DNA of 64,000 bases, from contig OY997653.1 of NCBI GenBank assembly GCA_963921795.1, positions 25,355,773 through 25,419,772 on the forward strand, given 5' to 3'. The translations under genes and the position numbers were made by a program. The notes under the pieces were generated by a model that was not told where the DNA came from, searched no databases, and worked only from the letters and a program-made list of their open reading frames with translations. Shown here piece by piece: positions 51,082 through 62,900 of the stretch (positions are counted from its first letter, which is position 1; each line of letters begins with the position of its first letter). The stretch is from Nannobrachium achirus (lineage: Eukaryota; Chordata; Actinopteri; Myctophiformes; Myctophidae).

Positions 51082-51331
51082 AGTGGTTCTCAAACCTTAT
51101 CATGGAAAGGACACCCACATTTATATGTATTTGGCCCAGATATATGTATTCCTTAAATAGCAGATGCACAAGCATGCAGTGCTGCACTAAGTGATGAGCT
51201 GTGTGCTTGTACATTAGCTATTTTTTTAATAGCCAGCATATAAATGGATAAAGTGATTAAAATAATTATACATTATCTACTTTTGCTGCCCCCCCCCCCC
51301 CAGGCCCCCTGGGGGTCCCTGGACACCACTG
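51082..51331. mobile_element. hAT-like MITE with degenerate palindrome, hsp90aa1.2 intron 1
   Basis: CAGTGGTTCTCAAACCTTAT at the left and CTGGACACCACTG at the right are the inverted ends. A worn copy of the small palindrome (TAGCAGATGCACAAGC...GCTTGTACATTAGCTA) lies at about 51158-51220. Confidence 0.65.
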
Positions 51332-52080
51332 ATTTAATGCATACCACAGTTTCTTACAATTACCTTGGAGTTGCTGAAATAATTCTTGAACAAGTGCAAG
51401 CATCCATTCATCCTCCATAAAGGTATAAAAATGGTAACAGATGGATGTACTAGATGGAGTACTATAATGAGTACTAAAATATTTTAGTTTAAAGTTTTTT
51501 GATTATTTTGTCTCTTTTGTTATACTGATGTATTCTATTGAACTATTATCTCTACACTCAAGTGACACAATACATTATGCATTGCATTCATGCATGTATG
51601 ATATAATGTACTATGCAAGTGTATGTGTTATGTGTAACACAGTGACTTAGGTCCAAGGCAAATTTCCCTGGCTGCACAATAAAATATATATTATATTATC
51701 TCATGTTATTCTAGCAATGAATTAAACAACCAAATGCCCTTGCAATTACACAGTCAGATTTAAGCCTACACCAGTAGATATTGTAACATAACTTGTCGGA
51801 CTGCAGAATCAGGCAGATTTCTTCATCCTGTTTGTGTGATGATAGAAATGAACGCAGCAGAACAGAAAGGCTGGGCTGTCACAACAGCTGACACCTACAC
51901 GTCTGAACTCCTAATTAGTAGCGACACAGGTTAATTGCTACAATGCAAAAGCTTCTGCAGTAGGGGTATAACGGTTAATCGGACTAATCGATTATAAAAA
52001 CGAAATAAGCGATAATTTTAAAAAATACTCGATTAATAGTCGATCCCTATTTTGCTAAATTATGTTTAATTATATATACA

Positions 52081-52084
<4 letters not shown>

Positions 52085-52129
<45 letters not shown>
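52085..52129. repeat. AT dinucleotide array
   Basis: A pure (TA)n run of about 45 bp in hsp90aa1.2 intron 1. A similar (AT)n run lies at 37020-37050. Confidence 0.95.
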
Positions 52130-52133
<4 letters not shown>

Positions 52134-52665
52134 CTTCTTAATTAGTTGACAAAATCGAGAAAGTAATCGACCTGTTGCAGCCGTGTCTCACTGTCATACA
52201 GGGATTAATGATGTGTTTGCATTATAGAGCCATAGGTAGGTGAGGTAACTGTATATTATACAGTATGCATTACATCACCGGTAGTGACTCACCCTGCCGG
52301 AGTGGAGACCAATGGACAATGACATCAGTATTCTATCCGTTACAGAGGTTTATGAGTGTAGGTCTAGGCCAGCATGGAATGGCTTCTTATAATAACTAAT
52401 AACTCCCTTGGGCTTGGCTGTAATAAGACAAATCTTGGGCAGTGAAAAATGTCAGAGGGAACAAATAAAATGTCATTTCGGCTCAATAAGTGCATATATC
52501 AGTCAGATTTGATAATGATATCCGTGACCATTTGTATAGAGTGAAATGTTTCAACTTGAAACTTAACCACTTAAAGCAGTACTGTGTAACTTTCCTCTTC
52601 TACCCCGGATTTGAACATTTCATGCACAATTTTTATCATGGAGCCAATAGAGCCAGCCTACTTGC

Positions 52666-53512
52666 TCAGGTAGTAAGGGAAAGTTAGCCTCTAGCTACAT
52701 CAATCTGGGAACTAAATCTAAATGACTAGCTTTCTTCACAAATGTGTTCTACTAGGTGTCAACTATCACCTCTGAACTTTGTCAAACCCAACTCCCTTGA
52801 CATACTTTGTGGGAGCCAATCAAAGTTGGGGGTATCGGGATACCCAGGGCCTGGGATTAAAGGGGGAAAAATAGAAAATGGCCAATATGAACGTATGAAG
52901 TGTGTAATTAGGGTATTGTTGGGCTGATGAATCCATTCCAACCATTAGTTATAAGTAAAAATGACTCCTTGGCCATAAAAAAGGCCTAATTGGCTAAGGC
53001 TTAGCCAATCCTGTCATTCGAGTTCACCTGTGTCCTGTTAGTCCCTATGTTTTAAACCCTGTGTTTGAATGTTCCTTGTCAGATTGTATCATGTTATCCT
53101 GTGTGTCATGTGTGATTACCCCCCTGATTTTTAATAGTTTTCATGAATTCAAACACTACTCCAACCTTTTTTTTATTGCCAATATTATATGTCTCATGGC
53201 CTATTTTATGGCCAAGGAGTCATTTTAACTGAAAAATAATGGTTGGAATGGATTCAGCAGCCCAAAAATACCCAAATTACACACCTCATACGCTCATATT
53301 GGCCATTTTTTATTTTTTCCCCTTTAATCCCAGGCCCTCGGGATACCCAATAACTTTGATTGGCTCCCACAAAGTATGTCAAGGGAGTTGGGTTTGACAA
53401 AGTTCAGAGGTGATAGTTGACACCTAGTAGAACACATTTGTGAAGAAAGCTAGTCATTTAGATTTAGTTCCCAGATTGATGTAGCTAGAGGCTAACTTTC
53501 CCTTACTATCTT
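52666..53512. repeat. Foldback element with about 260-bp arms, hsp90aa1.2 intron 1
   Basis: AGTAAGGGAAAGTTAGCCTC at the left is matched by GAGGCTAACTTTCCCTTACT at the right. Internal matches include CAACTCCCTTGACATACTTT and its complement. The centre (about 52950-53220) is single-copy within the element. It is noncoding and probably a long-TIR MITE. Confidence 0.85.
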
Positions 53513-53967
53513 GACCATCAGGTCAATCCTGTGTCTAGGTGAGACATGACCTTTGACGCCATCTAAATGTCTCAATAGAAGAGCAGAGACACAAAATACA
53601 ACCAGCCCTATTGTATATTATATAAGTTATATCATATGAACACACAAACATAGATGGCTTTAAGCCTTGTATTGTATACAATACATCATTGTACAACGAA
53701 TATTGAAATGAGCTCATCTTCAAGCTCACAACATGTCACACCCTAACATGAGCTTGTAGATCTGCTGTGTTTTATTTATTTTTGAAATTGTAAATAGTTT
53801 TCGAAATTGCTTGAAAATATTTGACATTGGATTTCTTCTTTTTTTTTCCTTTTTTCCCTGGATGAAATGCACAAAATAAGGACACCACCATGTTTAAAGT
53901 GATTAACAATCATTAGAATACAAAACATGAACTTAAAATTCACGGCTTCTTCTGTACTCTGTTCCAG

Positions 53968-56900
53968 ATGCCAGAGGCACACGACCAGCCAATGGAGGAG
54001 GAGGCAGAGACCTTTGCCTTTCAGGCTGAGATCGCTCAGCTGATGTCCCTGATCATCAACACCTTCTACTCCAACAAAGAGATCTTCCTCCGGGAGCTCA
54101 TCTCCAACTCCTCAGATGTAAGTCTCTACTCTAGGGATGGGACGATACGCGATATTATCGTGTATCGTGATAAATCATATTGTGGAGATTTCATTTATCG
54201 TGATTATATCGTCCTGGGGTTTTGAATCCAAGGTGGAACCGTGAATAGATGGTTATGGAGTGCAGCTTCAAACTGAATATTTTAATTCAACATGTCAGTG
54301 ATTCATTGTGTTTTTTTTCTTCCCTTTTACATAATTAATTTGTCTGGTTTTCCAGTCTCACACCCTAACCCTTGACTTTTTATTTCTTCAGGCACTGGAC
54401 AAAATCCGTTACGAGAGCCTCACCGATCCGTCCAAAATGGACTCTGGCAAAGACCTCAAGATCGAAATCATTCCCAACAAAGAGGAGCGCACCCTGACCC
54501 TGATCGACTCGGGCATCGGCATGACCAAGGCCGACCTCATCAACAACCTGGGAACCATCGCCAAGTCTGGCACCAAGGCCTTCATGGAGGCTCTGCAGGC
54601 GGGAGCGGACATCTCCATGATCGGTCAGTTTGGCGTGGGTTTCTACTCTGCCTACCTGGTGGCAGAGAAGGTGACGGTGATCACCAAGCACAACGATGAC
54701 GAGCAGTACATCTGGGAGTCTTCAGCGGGAGGCTCCTTCACCGTCAAAGTAGATACCATCTGTAAGTAACACTTACTTACTGAACTCCCCCCCTTTACAA
54801 CATGTTGTGTTAACTTATGCCTTTGAAACTTTGTGGTTATGTGTTGATTAATTGAAATAATATCTAGTTCTTCGCCCATAGCAGCTGCACTTCATAATGT
54901 AGTTTGTTAATTGTCATTGCTGCTGGTGCCTCAGGTGTCTTTCTGCACACTAACCTGTGTGTTTGTTTTGCATTTCTCGCTGTTAGCTGAGCCAATGGGA
55001 CGGGGTACCAAGGTGATCCTGTACCTGAAGGACGATCAGACAGAGTACATCGAGGAGAAGCGGGTCAAAGAAATCGTGAAGAAGCACTCTCAGTTCATTG
55101 GCTACCCCATCACACTCTTTGTAAGTACACAACTTTCTGGCTGGGATACATATGCACAAAACACATAATAGTGTATGGAATGATGCACTTTCAAAGGCGG
55201 CTGGTTCCCCCAAAATACAGTGTGTGCCAGTACTTTGCTCGCAGATACAGTTGGTAGACCTATTTCTGTTTCTCAGTGAAACTGTTCACAACAAGGTCTG
55301 TTGATTATCTTAACTAGGACACGACTTGTTATTTCTAGAACAGAAGGACTTCCAAATGAGTGGAACCTTTCTCAAACTACGGCAGTTGCTGACTCTGCTT
55401 TCATTTTGATTTTTGATTTATTTTTTTGGTGTTCACTTTCAGCTTGAGAAAGAGCGCGACAAGGAGGTGAGCGACGACGAGGCCGAGGAAGAGGAGAAGG
55501 CGGAGAAGGAGAAGGACAAAGACGGGGAAGAGGACAAGGATGAGGACAAGCCCGAGATCGAGGACGTGGGCTCGGACGAGGAGCACGACCACGAGCACGA
55601 CCACGACAAGTGCGGGGAGAAGAAAAAGAAGAAGAAGAAGATCAAGGAGAAGTACATCGACCAGGAGGAGCTGAACAAGACCAAGCCCCTCTGGACCCGC
55701 AACCCCGACGACATCACCAACGAGGAGTACGGAGAGTTCTACAAGAGTCTGACCAACGACTGGGAGGACCACCTGGCCGTCAAGGTAATCCCAGGAGGAT
55801 GGGAATGTAGAAAAGGAATAGATATTTGTGGATGGTAGGGCTGTCACAATTATTACATAATCGTCTAATCGTGATTTTTTTGACATAATCGTGATTATTT
55901 TTCATAATCGTCATAATCGTTTCCATGTTGAAAAATGTTCATATATAAAAAAAAAAAAGGTCAAAAATTGTGGAAATAGCAGATCTACAAGCTCACAACG
56001 CGTCGCATCACGACGCGTTGTGAGCTTGTAGATCGGCTATTTCCACTATCAAAGTTATTTTTTAAGTAGTAAGTTGTCAAATATGTCAGTAATTTCTTTG
56101 TATATTTAGGTTATGTTTCATATCTACCATGTACAACTTCAAAGCCTAAAAGCCAAACAGAAATGTAATTATCAACGACAAAAACACAATTAAATCGTTA
56201 ATCGCCAATTATTTGAGTGACAATTAATCGTCATGTAAAATGTCATATCGTGACAGCCCTAGTGGATGGCTCATTTCTCCACATGATTTATTCTTTATAT
56301 ATTGTATATGTACACCTGTAACTACTTCCTGTGTTATTTTAAAAGAAGATATTAATCTGAACAAAAATATTTTAAAAATGACATAATTTTATTTTATGCC
56401 TGTTTGCTGCATCTTATTGTACATCTTATTTTTTAACCGTGACCACACAGCTTGGATAAGTGGTCTGTCAAAGTTTCAAGCGCAAACCAAGATATAGTCA
56501 CAGATTTTAAACTGACTATGCATTTAATTTATTTAAAATAAATTTCCTTTTTAACGTCTGAAATTTAATGTCATATAGATTTCTAGTCTTCAAAATGAAA
56601 CTTCAACCTCCATAGTACTGTAGTACAAGGCGGTTTAATATCCTTTTTCTTCCCCCACAGCACTTTTCCGTGGAGGGTCAATTGGAGTTCCGCGCCCTCC
56701 TGTTTGTTCCTCGCCGCGCGCCCTTTGACCTGTTTGAGAACAAGAAGAAGAAGAACAACATCAAGCTGTACGTTCGCAGGGTCTTCATCATGGACAACTG
56801 TGACGAGCTGATCCCAGAATACCTCAGTGAGTATGAACAGGACCGGAGTGATTCCTCAAACTGACTTAACCCTTTTTGTGCCTATCCCGAACAAGTTCGG

Positions 56901-59900
56901 CTTTATTTCAATCCAATACAATATTTTATTTGCTATTTTACTTACCCCGAGCTACTTGGAGCAACGTGGGTGGTCCTTGCTCGTCCAGCGCTAGCCAACG
57001 AGAGACGCTAGATGGTCCGACGATTTATTCCATTGAAAATGGTTTAAAATAAAGTTTAGAGCCCCCCAAAAAAACCTCAATCTATACTGTTGGCGGCGCG
57101 ACGTATTCCGGGGTGCCTATCCCGAAGTAGTCCGGGATATTTAATAAAATGAATTATTTAATCGGAGGCCTCAACGAAGCCCCGGTCTAAACGTCCATCC
57201 ATGGTCCGGGCCAACACTCGGCCATACACGGGCCGTAGTCGCGCTAACGGCCGCATCGCGCCGCCCACTCCAATAATAAATCACATCTTTAGACAGGATT
57301 TTCTCCGGATTGTGTTCCCAGACCCAAAGAGAAAGTTTTTTGCGACTGAAATAGCTTTAGATCGGGCTTCTAAAGGGGTTAGCATTTTGGCTACGTGTCA
57401 GCTAGCTTCCTCCTCTCGTCCCACATAGCATTGGCTGGAGTGAAATCCCAAGGCACTTGGGACAGTGTCGACGGAAGCTAGAGCGAAGGTCTATAGAGAG
57501 ATTTCTGGCACTCTAGCGGCCACTTGTGGCCCGGGGCACTGTATGAGTTAACAAACAAGAAAGCACGCATATCCCCTCAATAAAGGGCCAGGTGCAGGAC
57601 AGAAGTCAAAATCCCCCAAAATATAAAGTCTGCACAATAGATTTTCTATTTTTCTGAGAAGAGATTTGGTGGGGGGGGGGGGGGGGGGGGCAAGTATAGG
57701 CCCCTGGGATACCTAGTCTAGGAAGTTTGTAAGGTAGGTTTAAGTGTTTAAGGCTTGGAGCCATAGAAGTACAGTGAAGCGGTTCCCTGTATGCTCCGTA
57801 GAATCTTGTTTTGCTTCTAATAACTTTAAGACAATCTCCATTGGCCTTTCCAATTGACCTTTCCACAACTACTGTATGGATGTTGAGTTGACCAGGAACG
57901 TTATGGTTGAACTTGAAAACCTTTTGTTCATTGAACGCTGAAGAATGAAAATGACAAACATCCATTGTCGGTTCTCTCTGCAGACTTCATCAAGGGCGTG
58001 GTGGACTCCGAGGATCTGCCTCTGAACATCTCCAGAGAGATGCTGCAGCAGAGCAAGATCCTCAAGGTGATCCGCAAGAACCTGGTGAAGAAATGCATGG
58101 ACCTGTTCACTGAGCTGGCAGAGGACAGGGAGAACTACAAGAAATGCTACGACCAGTTCTCTAAGAATATCAAGGTAATAAAGAAATACCACCAATGGTT
58201 CTTTAAGGAATATCAAGGTAATTAAATACAGAGAATAGTACCGTTCTCTGAGAATATCAAGGTAATAAAGAAATACCACCAATGGTTCTTTAAGAATATC
58301 AAGGTAATTAAATACAGAGAATAGTACCGTTGTCTGAGAATATCAAGGTAATAAAGAACAAGAACACAAAGGCCCAGCGCTCTCATGTTGGCATTCTGGC
58401 AGCCATTTTGTGTGTAGCTACTGTATACTCCATGGATTGTAATCTGAAGCGTCAGCATGAATTAAATTCTGAATATTATGTTCAGAATTCATCTGAAACT
58501 TGATCTCAGAGGACTCTTTGGTGAATTAAATAGATGAGAAATGTTAAAAACTATATATATCAAACGCACTGTGATTCTAGGTAATGGTTCTAGTTTGTCT
58601 GTCTGACCTTTTAAACAGCCATCTGTCTGCATTTCAACAGCCACCTGTCTGATCCCCTGTGATAATCTGTTTGAAATGTCCTTTTAGAGGGATACTGCCA
58701 CCTTATGGTCTGTCTAGGTGGAGGCAAAGCTTTGGCTTAATGACTAATGTAATTATCAGTGACAAATGATTAAATACACATCCTCTTGTCTCCTCTAGGT
58801 GGTGGAAAAAAGATAGTGTTTTGAAAAAGCCTTAATAAATGTTTACATGTGAATGTTAATAGGGTTTGCTTCTGTCGAAGCATGTTGCACAGGAAAAACA
58901 GCTCTACAAGCTCTCAATGCGTCTGTTGCGCACTGAGAGCTTGTCCAGTGTAGGCTGTTTTAATTTTAAGCATTTGTAGTGGTCAAACTAGCAATATATT
59001 TAGAAGCATTTTCCATAAAATCCTAAAAGTCCCTGATATTTCATAAAAGCAATGGTTAGCAAGCAATGGCCATTCTGTGACTTCGGTGGCCATGGTTGGC
59101 AGTATGTAGAAGGAACAATATTACTAAAACATAATTCTTCACATATTGTGTCAATTGTTTAGGAATCTGCGTTAGACTAGTGTGGGGTTGCTCCTTTTCA
59201 CACTGTTTCACAAATCGCACATTAGGACTTAGGGCTGTCACGATTATGACATTTTACATGACGATTAATTGTCACTCAAATAATTGGCGATTAACGATTT
59301 AATTGTGTATTTGTCGTTGATAATTACATTTCTGTTTGGCATTTAGGTTTTGAAGTTGCATATGGTAGATATGACACACAACCTAAATATACAAATACAT
59401 AACTGACATATTTGACATACTGTAACTTACTACTTTAAAAATAACATTGATAGTGGAAACAGCCGATCTACAAGCTCACAACGCGTTGCATCGCGACGCG
59501 TTGTGAGCTTGTAGATCTGCTATTTCCACTATTTTTTACTTAAAAAAATATGTATATGAAACATTTTCAACATTCACGATTATGACGATTATGAAAAATA
59601 ATCACGATTATGTCAAATAATCACGATTAGACGATTATGTAATAATTGTGACAGCCCTATTAGGACTACAACATTACAAACATTTTCAGTCGTGAGATTT
59701 CATTTGACTTTAATCCATGCTTTCTGTGTTGTGTGTGTTTGTTTTTGTAGCTTGGAATCCATGAGGACTCTCAGAACAGGAAGAAGCTGTCGGAGCTGCT
59801 CCGTTACTACACCTCCGCCTCTGGAGACGAGCTCGTCTCCCTGAAGGACTACGTCATGCGCATGAAGGACACCCAGAAACAAATCTACTATATCACCGGT

Positions 59901-62900
59901 GAGAACGCATGAATGTCTGCTTTTATTCAGCATTAGAATTGCATGTCACGTCATGGGTGCTCGGGTGGCGCAGTGATGGACCATCACCACGTTGGTTGGT
60001 TGGGAAAGAGGTGATAATTAGCCCTATTCACGACCCGCCCACTCAGCATTCCAGGGGTAAAACCCTGCTAAGCCTATAGAGTTAACACAGAAATCGCACA
60101 TTTAATGCAATTTCCGAATAGTAAAGTATAAAATACGGCTAGCATGATCAAGAACACAAGATAGTAATAGGCACAAAGCATTATAATTTACTTTACCGTT
60201 CGAAATAATTATTTGTTGGCTTTAAGTCCAGCTATCTCTGTTATAGTTTCCCCTTCTAAATTGTTGTCAGCACCCGGGGGAAGCTGAGAAATTTGCTGAG
60301 TGGGCGGGTCGTGAATAGGGCTAATTGCGGTCAGGTAGTTCGAACTACCTGTTGTATAATTATTGCTTTAATCCACAGGGTTCCCACGGTCATGAAATTC
60401 CTGGAAATATTTTGAAATTAGAAAAATATTTTTCCAGTACTGGAAAAGTTTTGGAATTGATCAAGGGTCCTGGAAGGTCCTGGAAAAAATATCTATGCAT
60501 TGTCTTTGGTTATTGATTTTGTTAATACCTCTGAAATGACAAACTAAACATTGGCCAAATTGTCAAATATTAGAGGCAGAAATTGTGAAAATAGCCGATC
60601 ACATGCTCACAACGCCTCGCGTTGCGAGGCGTTGTGAGCATGTAGATCGGCTATTTTCACAATAAAACCGTGTTATACAAAATTCCTCTACTCTTAGTGC
60701 TCGTCAGGGTGCCGGGGTCCCCAGTTCACATACCGGTATGATTATTTCAGGGGTCACGGCCTGAAAAGGTTGAGAACCACTGGCATACACTACCTGTCTT
60801 TGGGCATAACACATAGGAGTAAGTGACTCGTTATTGAGCTGAATTATTGTTATATAAAATAGTCCTGGAAATCGGGTTAAATATTCTGGAAAAGTTTTGG
60901 AAATTAATTGGTAAAAATGTGTGGGAACCCTGGTGATAATTGCGGCCAGTTGTTGTATAATTATTGCTTTAATCCATGTGAATGTGAGTAATGGAGTAAC
61001 AACATTCCCTTATGTCCGATGTTCTGTGGTGAAAAGTAACGTTGTGTGGTACCCCGTGTTTCAGGCGAGACCAAAGACCAGGTGGCCAACTCCGCCTTTG
61101 TCGAGCGCCTGCGTAAAGCCGGCCTGGAGGTCATCTACATGATCGAGCCCATCGATGAGTACTGCGTGCAGCAGCTGAAGGAGTTTGAGGGAAAGAACCT
61201 GGTTTCAGTCACCAAGGAGGGTCTGGAGCTGCCCGAGGACGAGGACGAGAAGAAGAGGCAGGAGGAGAAGAAATCTCAGTTTGAGAACCTCTGCAAGATC
61301 ATGAAGGACATCCTGGAGAAGAAGGTGGAGAAGGTGAGTTTCCTGCCGTGGCTGAGATTGTTTTGTGAGTCAGTGGTTCTCCACCTGTGGGTCAGGACCC
61401 CCAGGGGGGTCTTCTTCAAATTATTTTGGGGGGTCCCCCAGTTAAAATATGATTGTTTTGGGGCTCACGGCCTAAAAAGGTTGAGAACCACTGTTGTGAG
61501 TTACCACTTGAAACCCAGCGCGCCTTTTCCGGGGGGAACATTCGGCAAAAATAGCAGCGTTGCAACGCAGCACGTTGTGAGCTCAGTTTAAATTATTTTC
61601 AGATTCCATTCAATTCAGATTCAATGAATCTGGTCAATTAAAACAATTAAAATTGTGGTAAAATAAGGTAATAAAGTACAGAATGATACATCATCATATT
61701 GTCAAAGTTAATTTAGCCAGCAGTAAAGAAGACAGACGGAACAAAGACATGATAGAGCACATACTGTAGCACAAAGGCAAATAGCACACATTTGAAATAT
61801 TGACATGATAGATCACTAAATATTATTCAATCACAAAAATATTATTTCTGTCTAATCAATTCGACAGACTCTTACACCCCTAAAACGGTCTATGCTTGTC
61901 CGTCCACAGGTCAGCGTGTCCAACCGCCTGGTGTCGTCTCCCTGCTGCATCGTCACCAGCACCTACGGCTGGACAGCCAACATGGAGAGGATCATGAAGG
62001 CCCAGGCCCTCAGGGATAACTCCACCATGGGCTACATGGCCGCCAAGAAGCACCTGGAGATCAACCCGGACCACCCCATCGTGGCCACCCTCAGGCAGAA
62101 GGCGGAGGCGGACAAGAACGACAAGTCGGTCAAAGACCTGGTCATCCTGCTGTTTGAGACGGCCCTGCTGTCCTCTGGCTTCACCCTGGACGACCCTCAG
62201 ACTCACTCCAACCGCATCTACAGGATGATCAAACTGGGACTGGGTGAGTGTCAATGGTGGAACTCATAGCTTTTTTGTCGGGAGAGTGTTTTCTGCTGGT
62301 GTTTCAGTCCCTAACCTCAGTAAAACTATGCCTAAAACTAACCCTAACCCTAACCAGAACCGCATTTCCGAACGCACCCTTTGATACACTCGGACTGAAA
62401 CACCAGCAGAAAACACTCTCCCCTTTTTTGTTATGTACAAGTATCAATACTGCAATGTAGAAATACCCTTGTTACAAGTAAAAGTCCAGAATTCAAAATA
62501 TACTTGAGTAAAAGTATTTTTTTAATACCCCACTGCACAACAATCTATTGACCGAGGGGAAGGGTGTCTTGTAAAACTTTAATTTGACATCATCCTTCTC
62601 CTAAAGCTGTTGAGTTGTCAGTCCGTTGTTCAGTTTACATTCCCAGTATATAGATGAATGATGTTATTAGAAATAAGGCAAACCAGGCGTTTAAAACACT
62701 GGTTGACACATTTGCAGAGAAAGAGACAGACGGTCATTTAATGCTCCGCTCTAATCTATGTTTATGTTTAAATTTAGGCCTAGAATTATTGAATGCTTTA
62801 ACCAGTGAAAAATAGCAGATATACAAGCTCACAGCGCGGCACCGAGTGCCGCACTGCGAGCTTGTAGATCTGCTATTTTTGAAAAAGTCGTGAAAATATG

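Noticed and set aside
51082-51331. 8-bp target duplication for this hAT-like element
   Set aside because: The flanks TCACCATG and ATTTAATG do not match well enough, so only inverted ends are claimed.
57201-57428. 75-codon ORF in hsp90aa1.2 intron 6
   Set aside because: Lies wholly inside a CpG-rich MITE with no recognisable domain or neighbours.
62336-62360. Telomere-like CTAACCC units
   Set aside because: Only about three units inside a MITE spacer; too short for an interstitial telomere.
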